64,000 nucleotides of DNA from the NCBI RefSeq assembly GCF_000725885.1, contig NZ_JODR01000002.1, forward strand, positions 248,001 to 312,000, in the 5' to 3' direction. The stretch's first letter is position 1. The number at the start of each line of letters is the position of its first letter. Made by a program: the position numbers and the translations under genes. Shown piece by piece: positions 52,872 to 62,281 of the stretch. The notes under the pieces are model-generated. The model did not search any database. It worked only from the letters and a program-made list of their open reading frames with translations, and was not told the DNA's origin. The DNA comes from Streptomyces albus subsp. albus. Lineage in GTDB: Bacteria; Actinomycetota; Actinomycetes; Streptomycetales; Streptomycetaceae.

Positions 52872-55800
52872 ATGCGCGGACTTTTCCGGCGCCGATCGGC
52901 TCGGCGCGAGCACCCCCGCCGGGTGCCGCCCGCCTCCGCGCAGTCCTCCGGCCCCTCCTCCTCCGAACAGCGCTCCCCCGCACGCTCCCCGTCCGGGCCC
53001 TCCTCCGACCAGACCACCGACGAGCCCCCTGCTGAGCAGCCCGCTTCCGAGCAGCCCGCCGATCAGCACTCCTCCGGGCCGTCGGGCCCCGGGGCCTCCG
53101 GCTCCGGCTCCGAGCAGTCCGAGGGCTCCCCCGCGGCACCCTCCGGAGCGTCCGGCACCGCGGAGCGGACCGCCCCTCTGCGCGAGCCCTCCCGCTTCCC
53201 GTTCGGAGCCCGGAGCGTCGCCGGGGAGGTGTTCATCCTCCAGGTGGCGGTCATCGTGCTGCTGACCGTCGCGGTGGTGGTCGCCTTCGTGCTGCACGCC
53301 AGGTGGGACAGCGAGCAGCAGGCGCGCAACAAGTCCCTGGCGGTCGCCCAGACCTTCGCCCGGGCCCCTGGCGTCCTCGACGCGCTGGACAGCCGCGACC
53401 CCACCGCGGCGCTCCAGCCGCGCGCCCAGGCGGTCCGCAAGGCCGCCGACGTCAGCTATGTCGTGGTGTGGACACCGGAGGGGAAGCGGATCACCGCGCC
53501 GAAACGGCGGATGATCGGCCAGACCGTCGTGAAGCCCTTCAAGTTCATCGTGGAACGGGCCCGGGAGGGCCGCCCCACCACCCACACCATCGACGCGGTC
53601 ACCGGCGGCGACACCGTCAACACGGCCGTGCCCGTCACCCGGCCGGACGGCTCCCTCGCCGGGCTGGTGTCCGCGGGGGTGACCGTCTCCCGGGTGAACC
53701 AGGGCGTCAAGGACCAGTTGCCCGTACTGCTCATGTCCGCCGCCGGCGCCCTCGTCCTGGCCTCCGTCAGTTCCGCGCTGGTCAGCAGACGGCTCCGCCG
53801 CCAGACGCACGGGCTCGGCCCCGTCCAGATGACCCGGATGTACGAGCACCACGACGCGGTGCTGCACTCCGTCCGCGAAGGGGTGCTCATCCTGGACGCC
53901 GAGGGCCGCCTGGTGCTGGCCAACAGCGAGGCCCGGCGGCTGCTGGAGCTGCCCCCCGAGGCGGAGGGCGAGCAGGTCGGACGGCTCGGCCTGGACGCGG
54001 GCATGGCCGAGCTGCTGACGTCCGGCCGCACCGCCTCCGACGAGGTCCACCTGGCGGGCGGCCGGCTGCTGGCCGTCAACGTCCGCGCCACCCGCGGCGA
54101 GGAGGGCCCGCCCGGACGGGTCGCCACACTGCGGGACACCACCGACCTGCGCGCGCTCGAGGGCCGCGCCGCGGTGAGCCGCGAGCGGCTGCGGCTGCTG
54201 TACGAGGCGGGGGTGCGGGTCGGTACGACACTGGACGTGGTCCGTACGGCCGAGGAACTGGCCGAGGTCGTCGTCCCCGGGTTCGCCGATTTCGCCACCG
54301 TGGAACTGCTGGACCCGGTGCCCCGCGGCGAGGAACCCTCCGGAGCGCGCACCGACATGCGCCGGGTGGCCATGAGCGGCATCCGCGAGGAGCCGCCGCT
54401 GTACCCGGTGGACACCGTCATCCGGACGGTCGCCACCTCCCCCGACGAGGCGGCACGGGAGACCGGCCACCCCGTACTGGTGCCGGACCTGCGGCAGGCG
54501 CACGACTGGCTCGCGGAGAACCCCGAGCGCGGCCGGGCGACCCTCGACTACGGCATCCGCTCCCTGATCAGCGTGCCCCTGCGCGCCCGCGGAGTCGTCC
54601 TGGGGTCCGTCGATTTCTGGCGCACCGAGGAGAGCGAACCCTACGCGGAGGACGATCTGGTCTTCGCCGAGGAACTGGCCGCCAGGGCAGCCGTCAGCGT
54701 CGACAACGCCCGCCGCTACACCAGGGAGAACGCCATGGCGGTCACCCTGCAGCGCAGTCTGCTGCCGCGCGGGCTGCCCGAGCAGGACGCGCTGGAGGTG
54801 GCCTCCCGCTATCTGCCCACCCGGGCCGGGGTCGGCGGTGACTGGTTCGACGTCATCCCGCTGCCCGGCGCACGGGTGGCCCTGGTGGTGGGGGACGTGG
54901 TGGGCCACGGGCTGCACGCCGCGGCCACCATGGGGCGCCTGCGCACAGCAGTGCTCAATTTCTCCTCCCTCGACCTGGCCCCCGAGGACCTGCTGGCCCA
55001 CCTGGACGAACTGGTCGACAGGATCGACCAGGACCAGACGGCCGCCGGCAACGGTGAGGCCGTCACCGGCGCCACCTGCCTGTACGCGATCTACGACTCC
55101 GCCTCGGGCCGCTGCACCGTGGCCCGGGCCGGCCACCTGGGGCCCGCGGTCGTCAACCCGGACGGCACCGTCGACTTCCCCGAGGTCCCCGTGGGGCTCC
55201 CACTGGGGCTCGGCGGCGCCCCCTTCGAGACCGCGGAGCTGCAGCTGGCGGAGGGCAGCAGCCTGGTGCTGTACACCGACGGGCTGGTCGAGGACCGCGA
55301 CCGCGACATCGACGACGGGCTCGCCCAGTTGCACGACGCGCTGGCCGACCACCCCGGGCGGCCCCCCGAGGAGACCTGCGGCGCGGTGCTGGACGCGCTG
55401 CTGCCCGCCGACCCGAGCGACGACGTGGCGCTGCTGGTGGCCCGCACCCGGGTGCTCCCGGCGGACCGGGTCGCCCAGTGGGACGTCCCCGCGGACTCCG
55501 GTGCGGTGGCCCCGCTGCGCGCCCAGGTGACCGGCAAACTGACCGAGTGGGGGCTGGAGGAGGTCGCCTTCACCACCGAGCTGATCCTCAGCGAACTGGT
55601 CACCAACGCCATCCGCTACGGCAGCGAACCCATCCGCGCCCGCCTGCTGTACGAACGTTCCCTCACCTGCGAGGTCTCCGACGGCAACAGCACCTCGCCG
55701 CATCTGCGCCGGGCCGCCGCCACCGAGGAGGGCGGGCGGGGCCTGTTCCTGGTGGCGCAGCTCGCCGAACGCTGGGGCACCCGCTACACCCCGCACGGCA

Positions 55801-55898
55801 AGGTCATGTGGACCGAACAGAGCCTCCATGGCGGCGGCACCCCGCAGGAGGAGGACGAGGAGAGCCTGCTCGACCAGTGGGGCGACGGGGACATGTGA
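52872..55898 (+). CDS. Membrane sensor with PAS, GAF, SpoIIE phosphatase and HATPase domains
   Basis: A 1008-residue regulator. A Ser/Pro/Glu-rich disordered head (1-110) is followed by a membrane helix 119-142, an extracytoplasmic Cache-like domain (150-280: VSYVVVWTPEGKR, VPVTRPDGSLAG), a second helix 285-305, PAS (325-430), GAF (about 450-615), and SpoIIE (625-860: LQRSLLPRGLPEQDAL, GGDWFDV, VGDVVGHGLHAAA, YTDGLVED, SDDVALLV). Last is an anti-sigma-type HATPase (870-990: ELILSELVTNAIRYG, GGRGLFLVAQLAERW). It probably both binds and dephosphorylates in a partner-switching pathway. ATG 52872 follows AAAAGGGG. Divergent from yhfZ. Confidence 0.92.
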   Translation: MRGLFRRRSARREHPRRVPPASAQSSGPSSSEQRSPARSPSGPSSDQTTDEPPAEQPASEQPADQHSSGPSGPGASGSGSEQSEGSPAAPSGASGTAERTAPLREPSRFPFGARSVAGEVFILQVAVIVLLTVAVVVAFVLHARWDSEQQARNKSLAVAQTFARAPGVLDALDSRDPTAALQPRAQAVRKAADVSYVVVWTPEGKRITAPKRRMIGQTVVKPFKFIVERAREGRPTTHTIDAVTGGDTVNTAVPVTRPDGSLAGLVSAGVTVSRVNQGVKDQLPVLLMSAAGALVLASVSSALVSRRLRRQTHGLGPVQMTRMYEHHDAVLHSVREGVLILDAEGRLVLANSEARRLLELPPEAEGEQVGRLGLDAGMAELLTSGRTASDEVHLAGGRLLAVNVRATRGEEGPPGRVATLRDTTDLRALEGRAAVSRERLRLLYEAGVRVGTTLDVVRTAEELAEVVVPGFADFATVELLDPVPRGEEPSGARTDMRRVAMSGIREEPPLYPVDTVIRTVATSPDEAARETGHPVLVPDLRQAHDWLAENPERGRATLDYGIRSLISVPLRARGVVLGSVDFWRTEESEPYAEDDLVFAEELAARAAVSVDNARRYTRENAMAVTLQRSLLPRGLPEQDALEVASRYLPTRAGVGGDWFDVIPLPGARVALVVGDVVGHGLHAAATMGRLRTAVLNFSSLDLAPEDLLAHLDELVDRIDQDQTAAGNGEAVTGATCLYAIYDSASGRCTVARAGHLGPAVVNPDGTVDFPEVPVGLPLGLGGAPFETAELQLAEGSSLVLYTDGLVEDRDRDIDDGLAQLHDALADHPGRPPEETCGAVLDALLPADPSDDVALLVARTRVLPADRVAQWDVPADSGAVAPLRAQVTGKLTEWGLEEVAFTTELILSELVTNAIRYGSEPIRARLLYERSLTCEVSDGNSTSPHLRRAAATEEGGRGLFLVAQLAERWGTRYTPHGKVMWTEQSLHGGGTPQEEDEESLLDQWGDGDM

Positions 55899-56109
55899 GA
55901 GACCGCACGGCGGCGGACGGCCCGCCGGGCGCCCCCGGCGACAGCCGCACCGCACGGAACAGCACACCATGGGCCCCGGCCGTCGCTCCGGCGCCTCCGC
56001 CCGCCGAGCGACGCCCCCTGCACCGAGTGCCTACCTATGCGCCGAGCACGGGCCCGAGACGCCCGCAGGGGCACCCCGCCCGGTGATGGTGCGCAATTCA
56101 GTTCCGGCC

Positions 56110-56540
56110 CGTCCCGCCCCGCCCGCCGCACGGCCCGGAGAAGGCGCAGTGCCGCACAAATGCAGCGCACGTGCGGCACAGATGCCGCACAGGTGCAGCG
56201 CAGATGCCGCACGGTCGCGGCACCCCGGCCCAACGCGGCACCCACACGACGCAGGAGCGGCCGTCATGCGGCACGAACGAGGCACCGATGCGGCACGGAA
56301 GCGGCCTCCCCGCGGCACAAACGCGGCACCCATCCACCGCAGAAACAGCACCCACGCGGCGAAAACACGGCACCTACGCAGCACACAAAAAGCCCCCGCC
56401 CGGCACAAACACGGCACCCACCCAGCACACAAGAAGCCCCTGCAGCACGGATGTGGCACAGATGCGGCACCCATGCCGCAAAACCGCCGCAAAAACGCCG
56501 CACCCATGCGGCACCCTGCGGCACCCGCACCGCTCCCCTG
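56110..56540. repeat. Degenerate GCGGCAC repeats
   Basis: Roughly 30 copies of the word GCGGCAC or GCCGCAC, often as CATGCGGCACC, spaced 12-18 bases. The segment also has A-runs rare elsewhere in the window. Reading frames are open on both strands (Cys/Arg/Ala or Arg/His/Ala-rich) without protein-like features. The rest of 55899-56591 also has no supported gene. Confidence 0.65.
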
Positions 56541-56591
56541 CGGCAGCCCTGCGCCCCGCTCGGTGCGCCCGCGATGGGCGACACTTGGTGC

Positions 56592-58484
56592 ATGGCCAGC
56601 AGCATCCCCGCATCCGAGCCGCAGTCCACCGCACCCGGACCGGGGCCGGCGCCGGAGGGGCCGGAGGAGCGGCAAGCCCGGGTGCCGACGCTGGGCAGTC
56701 TGCTGGCGGCCGGTGCCGGCGAGGCGCTGGAGCTGGTGTGCGCCCCGCGCGGCAGGGACGTTCCGGTGCGCGGGGTGGGCGTTTTCGACTCCGGTGAGAC
56801 GTTCGCCGCACAGGGGCAGGTGCTGGTCGCGGCGGGCGTGGACGACTCCTCGGACGTCGCCCCCATGGTGCTGCGGTCCGCCGCCAGGGCCGGCGCGGTG
56901 GCCGTCGTCACCCGGCGGGGCGCGGGCGGACCGGGCCGGCGGCTGCTGGAGCTCGCCGAGGAGACAGGCACCGCACTGCTCACCAGGGCGCCGTGGATCG
57001 AGTGGACGGAACTGATCGGCATGCTGCGGGCCGCTCTGGCGCACCGGGGCGGGCCCGCGGGTCCGGAGGCGGCCACCGATGTGCCGCTGGGCGACCTGCC
57101 GGCGCTCGCCCGTGCCCTCGCCGAGCTGGTGGGCGGGGCGGTCACGATCGAGGACCCCGACTCCCGGGTGCTGGCCTACTCCCCCACAGAGAACGGCGCC
57201 GACCCGCTGCGCCGGCTCACCATCCTGGGCGGGCAGGTACCCCGCTGGCGGCTGGACGAGCTGGCGGCCAGCGGCTTCCTGCGCACCCTGTGGGCCAGCG
57301 ACGACGTGGTGCACCGGCCCGCGGAGGAACGCTTCTCCGAGCGGCTGGCCATCGCGGTGCGGGCCGGTGAGGAGGTGCTGGGCTCCATCTGGGCGGCTGC
57401 CGACGGCCGTCCCCTGCCGCCGGATGCCCGGCAGGCGCTGCGCGAGGCGGCCCGTACCGCCGCCCCGCATCTGCTGCACCACCGGCTGCGGCACCAGACC
57501 GGTGCCACCCGGCGGCGGCAGGCGGTGCGGGCCCTGCTGGAGGGCGCCGGTGACGCGCGGTCGGCCGCCGCGACGCTCGGTCTCGCCCTGGGCACCCCCT
57601 GTGTCGTCCTGGCCGTCACCACCGACGCCGTCCACGGGGAGGGCACGGCGCACGACCGGGCACTGCGGCTGGCCTCCCTCCAGGTGAGCGCCCACCAGCC
57701 GCCCGGTTTCGCGCTGCGTACCGACGACCGGCTGGACGTGCTGCTGCCGCTGCCCGACGGACGCGAGGAGCGGTCCCACGGCCCCCGTCCGCCGGCGGAC
57801 GCTACGGGCTCCGCGGTGGCCGAGGGGGCCGGGGAGAGCGGGACGGAGGGCACGGCCCCGCAGGCGCGGCGGCTCGCCCTCCAGCTGGCCGCCGCCGTAC
57901 GGGAGGCGGGGGTCGGTCCGCTGGTGGCGATCGGCGCGGCACGGCCCGGGCTGACACGGGCGGGCGAGTCCCGCGAGGTCGCGCATCTGGTCCTCCAGGT
58001 GCTGCGGGATCGCCGGACGCGTGCCGCGCCGGAGGGCCGTACGGCCGCTCCTCCGCCGGACGGCCACCCCGCAGGGCCTCCGCCCAAGGGCGGGCCGGGG
58101 ACCGTCCCGGCGCTGGAGGTCGCCGGCGAGAACGACGTGCGGGAGGCCCTGGACGCGCTGCGGGTCGTGCGGGCGGTGGCCGGGCTGACACCCCGGGTGG
58201 ACGGCCCGGTGCGTGATCTGCTGGCGCACGACGCGGAGCACCGCAGTGATCTGGCGCCCACCCTCGCGGCCTATCTGAGCCGGTTCGGCGACGTGGCGAG
58301 CACCGCGCGGCAACTCGGCGTCCACCCCAACACGCTCCGCTACCGGCTGCGCCGGCTGCGCACCCGTTTCGGGCTGGACCTGGACGACCCCGATGTACGG
58401 CTGCTGGCGGAGCTGGGGCTGCGCGCGGCGGGCCTGTACCCGGCGCCGGGCGGCGGCCCCTCCCGTCCCGCGGAGCCTTTCTGA
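56592..58484 (+). CDS. PucR-family transcriptional regulator
   Basis: A 630-residue PucR/CdaR-type regulator. The N-terminal PucR sensor (VPTLGSLLAAGAGEALELVCAP, PVRGVGVFDSGETF, AVAVVTRRGAGGPGRRLLELAEETG read in pieces) leads to a central region with GAF-like strands and the C-terminal helix-turn-helix YLSRFGDVASTARQLGVHPNTLRYRLRRL. A Gly/Pro-rich linker precedes the C-terminal part. ATG 56592 fits; ATG 56574 is possible. It stands ahead of a PLP decarboxylase and an amino-acid permease, its likely targets. Confidence 0.88.
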   Translation: MASSIPASEPQSTAPGPGPAPEGPEERQARVPTLGSLLAAGAGEALELVCAPRGRDVPVRGVGVFDSGETFAAQGQVLVAAGVDDSSDVAPMVLRSAARAGAVAVVTRRGAGGPGRRLLELAEETGTALLTRAPWIEWTELIGMLRAALAHRGGPAGPEAATDVPLGDLPALARALAELVGGAVTIEDPDSRVLAYSPTENGADPLRRLTILGGQVPRWRLDELAASGFLRTLWASDDVVHRPAEERFSERLAIAVRAGEEVLGSIWAAADGRPLPPDARQALREAARTAAPHLLHHRLRHQTGATRRRQAVRALLEGAGDARSAAATLGLALGTPCVVLAVTTDAVHGEGTAHDRALRLASLQVSAHQPPGFALRTDDRLDVLLPLPDGREERSHGPRPPADATGSAVAEGAGESGTEGTAPQARRLALQLAAAVREAGVGPLVAIGAARPGLTRAGESREVAHLVLQVLRDRRTRAAPEGRTAAPPPDGHPAGPPPKGGPGTVPALEVAGENDVREALDALRVVRAVAGLTPRVDGPVRDLLAHDAEHRSDLAPTLAAYLSRFGDVASTARQLGVHPNTLRYRLRRLRTRFGLDLDDPDVRLLAELGLRAAGLYPAPGGGPSRPAEPF

Positions 58485-58745
58485 ACGGCTCCGCACACCG
58501 TCGGTGGCCGACAGGAACGAGCGCGGCGAGGACGTTGTGCGTCCGCACCACGGGATGCCGCCCGCCATGGTGCGGGACGACAACACCGGGCGGCCGGCCC
58601 GCACGGTGTTGTGGGCGCGCACACCGCACAGGCCGCGACTTCGGACCGCCGGCCGCAGACACGGACCGCCACCACGACGCAGAGTGGACGGGATCTGCAC
58701 GGGGTGCGCGCAGGTGACGGCACCGCACGGGAAGGGAGTCCGCGG

Positions 58746-60131
58746 ATGGCACTGGACGCTGTGGCACGGAGACGGGAAGCGATCGCCGCAGCGGTCCGTG
58801 AGGGGCTGCTCGGCCCCGAGGCGCCGCTCGTGGCCCTGCTGGACGTCGAGGGCATCCGGCAGGCCGCCCGGGAGCTCCGGGACGCCTTCGCGGGCCCGGC
58901 GCCCGTGCTGCACACCTTCGCCGTGAAGGCGGCGTCGCTGGTGCCCGTGCTGGAGCTGCTGGACGCCGAGGGCGTCGGCTGCGAGGTGGCCAGCCCGGGC
59001 GAGCTGGAGCTGGCCAGGGCGGCGGGCGTGGCGGCCGACCGGATCGTCTTCGACTCCCCCGCCAAGACGGTCGCCGAGCTGCGGGACGCGCTGGCGAGCG
59101 GGATCGCCGTCAACGCGGACAATCCGCAGGAGCTGGCGCGGCTCGACGCGCTGGTCGCCGAGCGGCGCTCGGCCGGGCAGGACGCCGGGGCGCCCGTGGG
59201 CATGCGGATCAATCCGCAGGTGGGCACCGGTTCCATCGGCGCGATGAGCACCGCGACAGCGACCTCGAAGTTCGGGGTGGCGCTGCGCGACGAGGGCGCC
59301 GAGGAGTGGATCACCGACAGTTTCGCGGCCCGGCCCTGGCTGACGCGGCTGCACACCCACACGGGCTCGCAGGGCGTGCCGCTGGAGCTGATGGCCGAGT
59401 CGGTACGGGTCGTCCACGAGCTGGCCGAGCGGATCAACCAGCGGGCCGGGCGGCAGCAGATCGACACCATCGACATCGGCGGCGGCCTGCCGGTGAACTT
59501 CGCCGGCGACGAGACCGAGCCGTCGTTCGCCGCCTACGCCGACCTGCTGCGACGGTCGGTGCCGGGACTCTTCGACGGGCGCTATACGATCGTCACCGAG
59601 TTCGGCAGGTCCCTGCTCGCCAAGCAGGGCTTCGTCGCCGCTCTGGTGGAGTACACCAAGAGCGCGGGCGGTCGCCGGATCGCCGTCACCCACGCCGGTG
59701 CCCATGTGGCCACCCGTACCGCGTTCGCGCCCGAGGCGTGGCCGCTGCGGGTCGGCGCCTTCGACGCGGAGGGCGCGCCCAAGCGGACGCCGGAAGTGGT
59801 GCAGGATGTAGCGGGGCCGTGTTGCTTCGCCGGGGACCTGGTGGCGCGCGAGAGGGCACTGCCCGAACTGGAGCCGGGAGACGTGGTGGCACTGTGGGAC
59901 ACAGGCGCCTACTACTTCTCCACGCCGTTCCAGTACAACAGCCTGCCCCGTCCGGCCGTGCACGGTTTCGGACGGGACGCTGCCGGCCGCGTCCGCTTCT
60001 CGCTGGTGCGGCCGGCGCAGCGGATGGAGGAGCTGCTGGCGGACAGCGGCGCCGCACAGCGCGGTGCCCTGACCGGCACGGCCGGTGCGGCCGGCGGGCC
60101 GGGCCGCCCGGTCTCCTCCGCCGCGTCCTGA
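58746..60131 (+). CDS. PLP-dependent decarboxylase (DAP/ornithine decarboxylase fold)
   Basis: A 461-residue fold-type III enzyme: PLP lysine in TFAVKAASLVPVL, HTHTGSQGVPLELM, glycine loop IDIGGGLPVNF, TEFGRSLLAKQGF and the active-site cysteine block GPCCFAGDLVARE. It resembles diaminopimelate decarboxylase but the substrate loop differs, and it is not in a lysine operon, so a catabolic decarboxylase of another amino acid is likely. The C-terminal 30 residues are Gly/Ala-rich. GGGAAGGGAG precedes ATG 58746. Confidence 0.85.
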   Translation: MALDAVARRREAIAAAVREGLLGPEAPLVALLDVEGIRQAARELRDAFAGPAPVLHTFAVKAASLVPVLELLDAEGVGCEVASPGELELARAAGVAADRIVFDSPAKTVAELRDALASGIAVNADNPQELARLDALVAERRSAGQDAGAPVGMRINPQVGTGSIGAMSTATATSKFGVALRDEGAEEWITDSFAARPWLTRLHTHTGSQGVPLELMAESVRVVHELAERINQRAGRQQIDTIDIGGGLPVNFAGDETEPSFAAYADLLRRSVPGLFDGRYTIVTEFGRSLLAKQGFVAALVEYTKSAGGRRIAVTHAGAHVATRTAFAPEAWPLRVGAFDAEGAPKRTPEVVQDVAGPCCFAGDLVARERALPELEPGDVVALWDTGAYYFSTPFQYNSLPRPAVHGFGRDAAGRVRFSLVRPAQRMEELLADSGAAQRGALTGTAGAAGGPGRPVSSAAS

Positions 60132-60210
60132 CCTGTCGGGTGTCCGGCTCCCGGGTCCGCCCGGGTCCGCCGCCGGGTCGCCCCGGCTCCGAGCCGTTCG
60201 GGGCCGGTCA

Positions 60211-60235
60211 GCCGTCCTGAGCGTCTCAGGACGGC
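60211..60235 (+). terminator. Hairpin between decarboxylase and permease genes
   Basis: Perfect 11-bp stem, arms 60211-60221 and 60225-60235, three-base loop. It lies 80 bases after the decarboxylase stop and may end or reduce read-through to the permease. Confidence 0.6.
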
Positions 60236-60347
60236 CGGTCACGGTTCGCCGTGCCCGGCACCCTGCCCTGTCCATCAGGCACACACTGGTGCGCCCCTGT
60301 GGCGTGCCAGGACTCCGGTGTGCCCCGATCCACGGAGACCCAGACGC

Positions 60348-61856
60348 ATGGCGAACGCTGCCGACACCCGCGGAGGCGGGGTGACCACACAGTCCCCCGA
60401 GGGCCGCGCTCCCACACCCGGCGCACTGGTGCGCGAGGACGGCTACGCGTCGGGCCTGCGCAACCGCCAGGTCCAGATGATCGCCGTGGGCGGCGCGATC
60501 GGCACCGGGCTGTTCCTCGGCGCGGGTGAACGGCTGCACTCCGCAGGCCCCTCGCTGGTGATCGTCTTCGCGGTCACCGGCCTGTTCGCGTTCTTCATCG
60601 CGCGGGCCATGGGCGAGCTGGTGATGCACCGCCCGACCTCGGGCTCCTTCGTCTCCTACTCGCGGGAGCTGCTGGGCGGCGAGAAGGCCGCTTTCGTGGC
60701 GGGCTGGGTCTACTTCCTGCACTGGATATGCAGCGGCATCGCGGAGATCACCGCGGTCGCCGTCTATCTGCACTACTGGAGTGCGCTGCGGGCCATCCCC
60801 CAGTGGACGCTGGCGCTGTTCGCGCTGCTGGTGGTACTGGGCGCCAATCTGATCTCGGTGCGGTGGTTCGGCGAGTTCGAGTTCTGGTTCGCGCTGATCA
60901 AGGTCGCGGCGATCATCGCGTTCCTCGCCGTCGGCTGCTGGCTGCTGGCCAGCCGCCACCCCGTCCAGAACGGCGAGGCGGGCGGTCCGCAGATGATCAC
61001 CGATCACGGCGGGATGCTGCCGCACGGCTTCCTCGCGGCGTTGATCATCGTCCAGGGTGTGGTGTTCTCCTACGCCGCCATCGAGATGGTCGGCATCACG
61101 GCGGGCGAGACGGAGAACCCCCGGAAGGTCATCCCCAAGGCCATCAACTCGGTCTCCTGGCGCATCGTCGTCTTCTACGTGGGCTCCGTGCTGCTGCTCG
61201 TCCTGCTGCTGCCGTGGACCGCCTACAGCGGCCGGGAGTCGCCGTTCGTGACGCTGATGAGCCACATCGGCGTCCCCGGCGCCGACCAGATCATGAACTT
61301 CGTGGTGCTGACGGCGGCGCTCTCCAGCTGCAACTCCGGCCTCTACTCCACCGGCCGGACCCTGCGTTCGATGGGCCTGGCCGGCTCCGCACCGCACTTC
61401 ACGACCAAGATGAACCGCCGCCACGTCCCCTTCGGCGGCATCCTGCTCACGGCGTCGTTCTACCTGCTCGGCATCGTGCTGAACTACATCGTTCCCGAGC
61501 GCGCCTTCTCGATCGTGCTGAACTTCTCCGCGATCACCATGATCGGCACCTGGGCCATGATCATCCTGTGCCAGCTGGCGCTGCGCCGCCGGGTCCGCCA
61601 GGGCCGCGCCGAGGACGGCGGCTTCCATCTCCCCGGCGCCCCCTTCACCTCGTATCTGACGCTCGCCTTCCTCCTCCTGGTCGTCGTCCTGATGGCCTGC
61701 GACGGCGACATCGGCACCTGGTCGGTGGCCTGTATGCCGCTGATCGCCCTCGCCCTGTGGGGCGGCTGGTACGCCGTCCGCAAGCGGGTCACCGCGATGG
61801 CGACGGCCCGCGAGCAGGAGCAGGCACCGGACGCCGCCGACCCCGCGGGCGCCTGA
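60348..61856 (+). CDS. CycA-type amino acid permease
   Basis: A 502-residue amino-acid transporter of the AAT group (D-Ala/D-Ser/Gly type): RQVQMIAVGGAIGTGLFLG, ELVMHRPTSGSFVSYSRELLG, YAAIEMVGITAGETENPRK and CNSGLYSTGRTLRSM, with 12 helices. Close relatives import D-alanine, D-serine and glycine or bulky L-amino acids. It follows the PLP decarboxylase and PucR genes, so it probably imports that enzyme's substrate. The first 35 residues are cytoplasmic. Confidence 0.9.
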   Translation: MANAADTRGGGVTTQSPEGRAPTPGALVREDGYASGLRNRQVQMIAVGGAIGTGLFLGAGERLHSAGPSLVIVFAVTGLFAFFIARAMGELVMHRPTSGSFVSYSRELLGGEKAAFVAGWVYFLHWICSGIAEITAVAVYLHYWSALRAIPQWTLALFALLVVLGANLISVRWFGEFEFWFALIKVAAIIAFLAVGCWLLASRHPVQNGEAGGPQMITDHGGMLPHGFLAALIIVQGVVFSYAAIEMVGITAGETENPRKVIPKAINSVSWRIVVFYVGSVLLLVLLLPWTAYSGRESPFVTLMSHIGVPGADQIMNFVVLTAALSSCNSGLYSTGRTLRSMGLAGSAPHFTTKMNRRHVPFGGILLTASFYLLGIVLNYIVPERAFSIVLNFSAITMIGTWAMIILCQLALRRRVRQGRAEDGGFHLPGAPFTSYLTLAFLLLVVVLMACDGDIGTWSVACMPLIALALWGGWYAVRKRVTAMATAREQEQAPDAADPAGA

Positions 61857-61865
61857 GCCCGGCCC

Positions 61866-61885
61866 GCGGCCGGCTTCCCGGCCGC
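61866..61885 (+). terminator. Hairpin after the permease
   Basis: Perfect 8-bp stem (61866-61873/61878-61885), CTTC loop, nine bases after the stop codon. Confidence 0.6.
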
Positions 61886-62281
61886 CGCGTCACGGTGCGG
61901 ACGGGGACGAGCGGGGCGCGTGGCGCCCCGCTCCGGTGGTGACGAGTGAGACGTTCACTGTCCTCGTCCTGACTCCCCGCGGTGGCGCGCTCACCCGCGG
62001 CCGGGATCTCCGAGCCCGAACTCGCCCCCCTGGCCGGCCGGCACCTCCGGTTGGTGTTCCGGCAGTCCGAGCGCTTCGTGGGCCGACTCGTCGCCGGCCG
62101 GGGGCCCGCCGTCCGCTCGGCGTGGAGGCCGGGACGTTCTGGAGCACCGCGCTCGGCGCGGTGCTGCTCGTCCGCGCCGGAGCACACGGCACGGTCGCCG
62201 ATCCGGACCTCACGGGGGCGCTGAGCCGCACCCGAACGCGTCTAGCTCAGCCGGCCGGACCCGAAGCTGCGGTTGCGCGGG
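61886..62281. other. Intergenic stretch, no supported gene
   Basis: About 400 bases. Short frames are open, one with a vaguely protein-like VEAGTFWSTALGAVLLV, but none has a credible start or conserved features. It could be a gene remnant. Confidence 0.45.

Noticed and set aside
58746..60131. LysA for lysine biosynthesis
   Set aside because: There is no lysine or threonine gene nearby, and the PucR/permease context points to catabolism; not excluded by sequence alone.
56031..61628. Minus-strand open frame of about 1865 codons
   Set aside because: It is antisense to the PucR, decarboxylase and permease genes, which have clear families and ribosome sites. The antisense frame is open because of GC bias and shows no protein signature.
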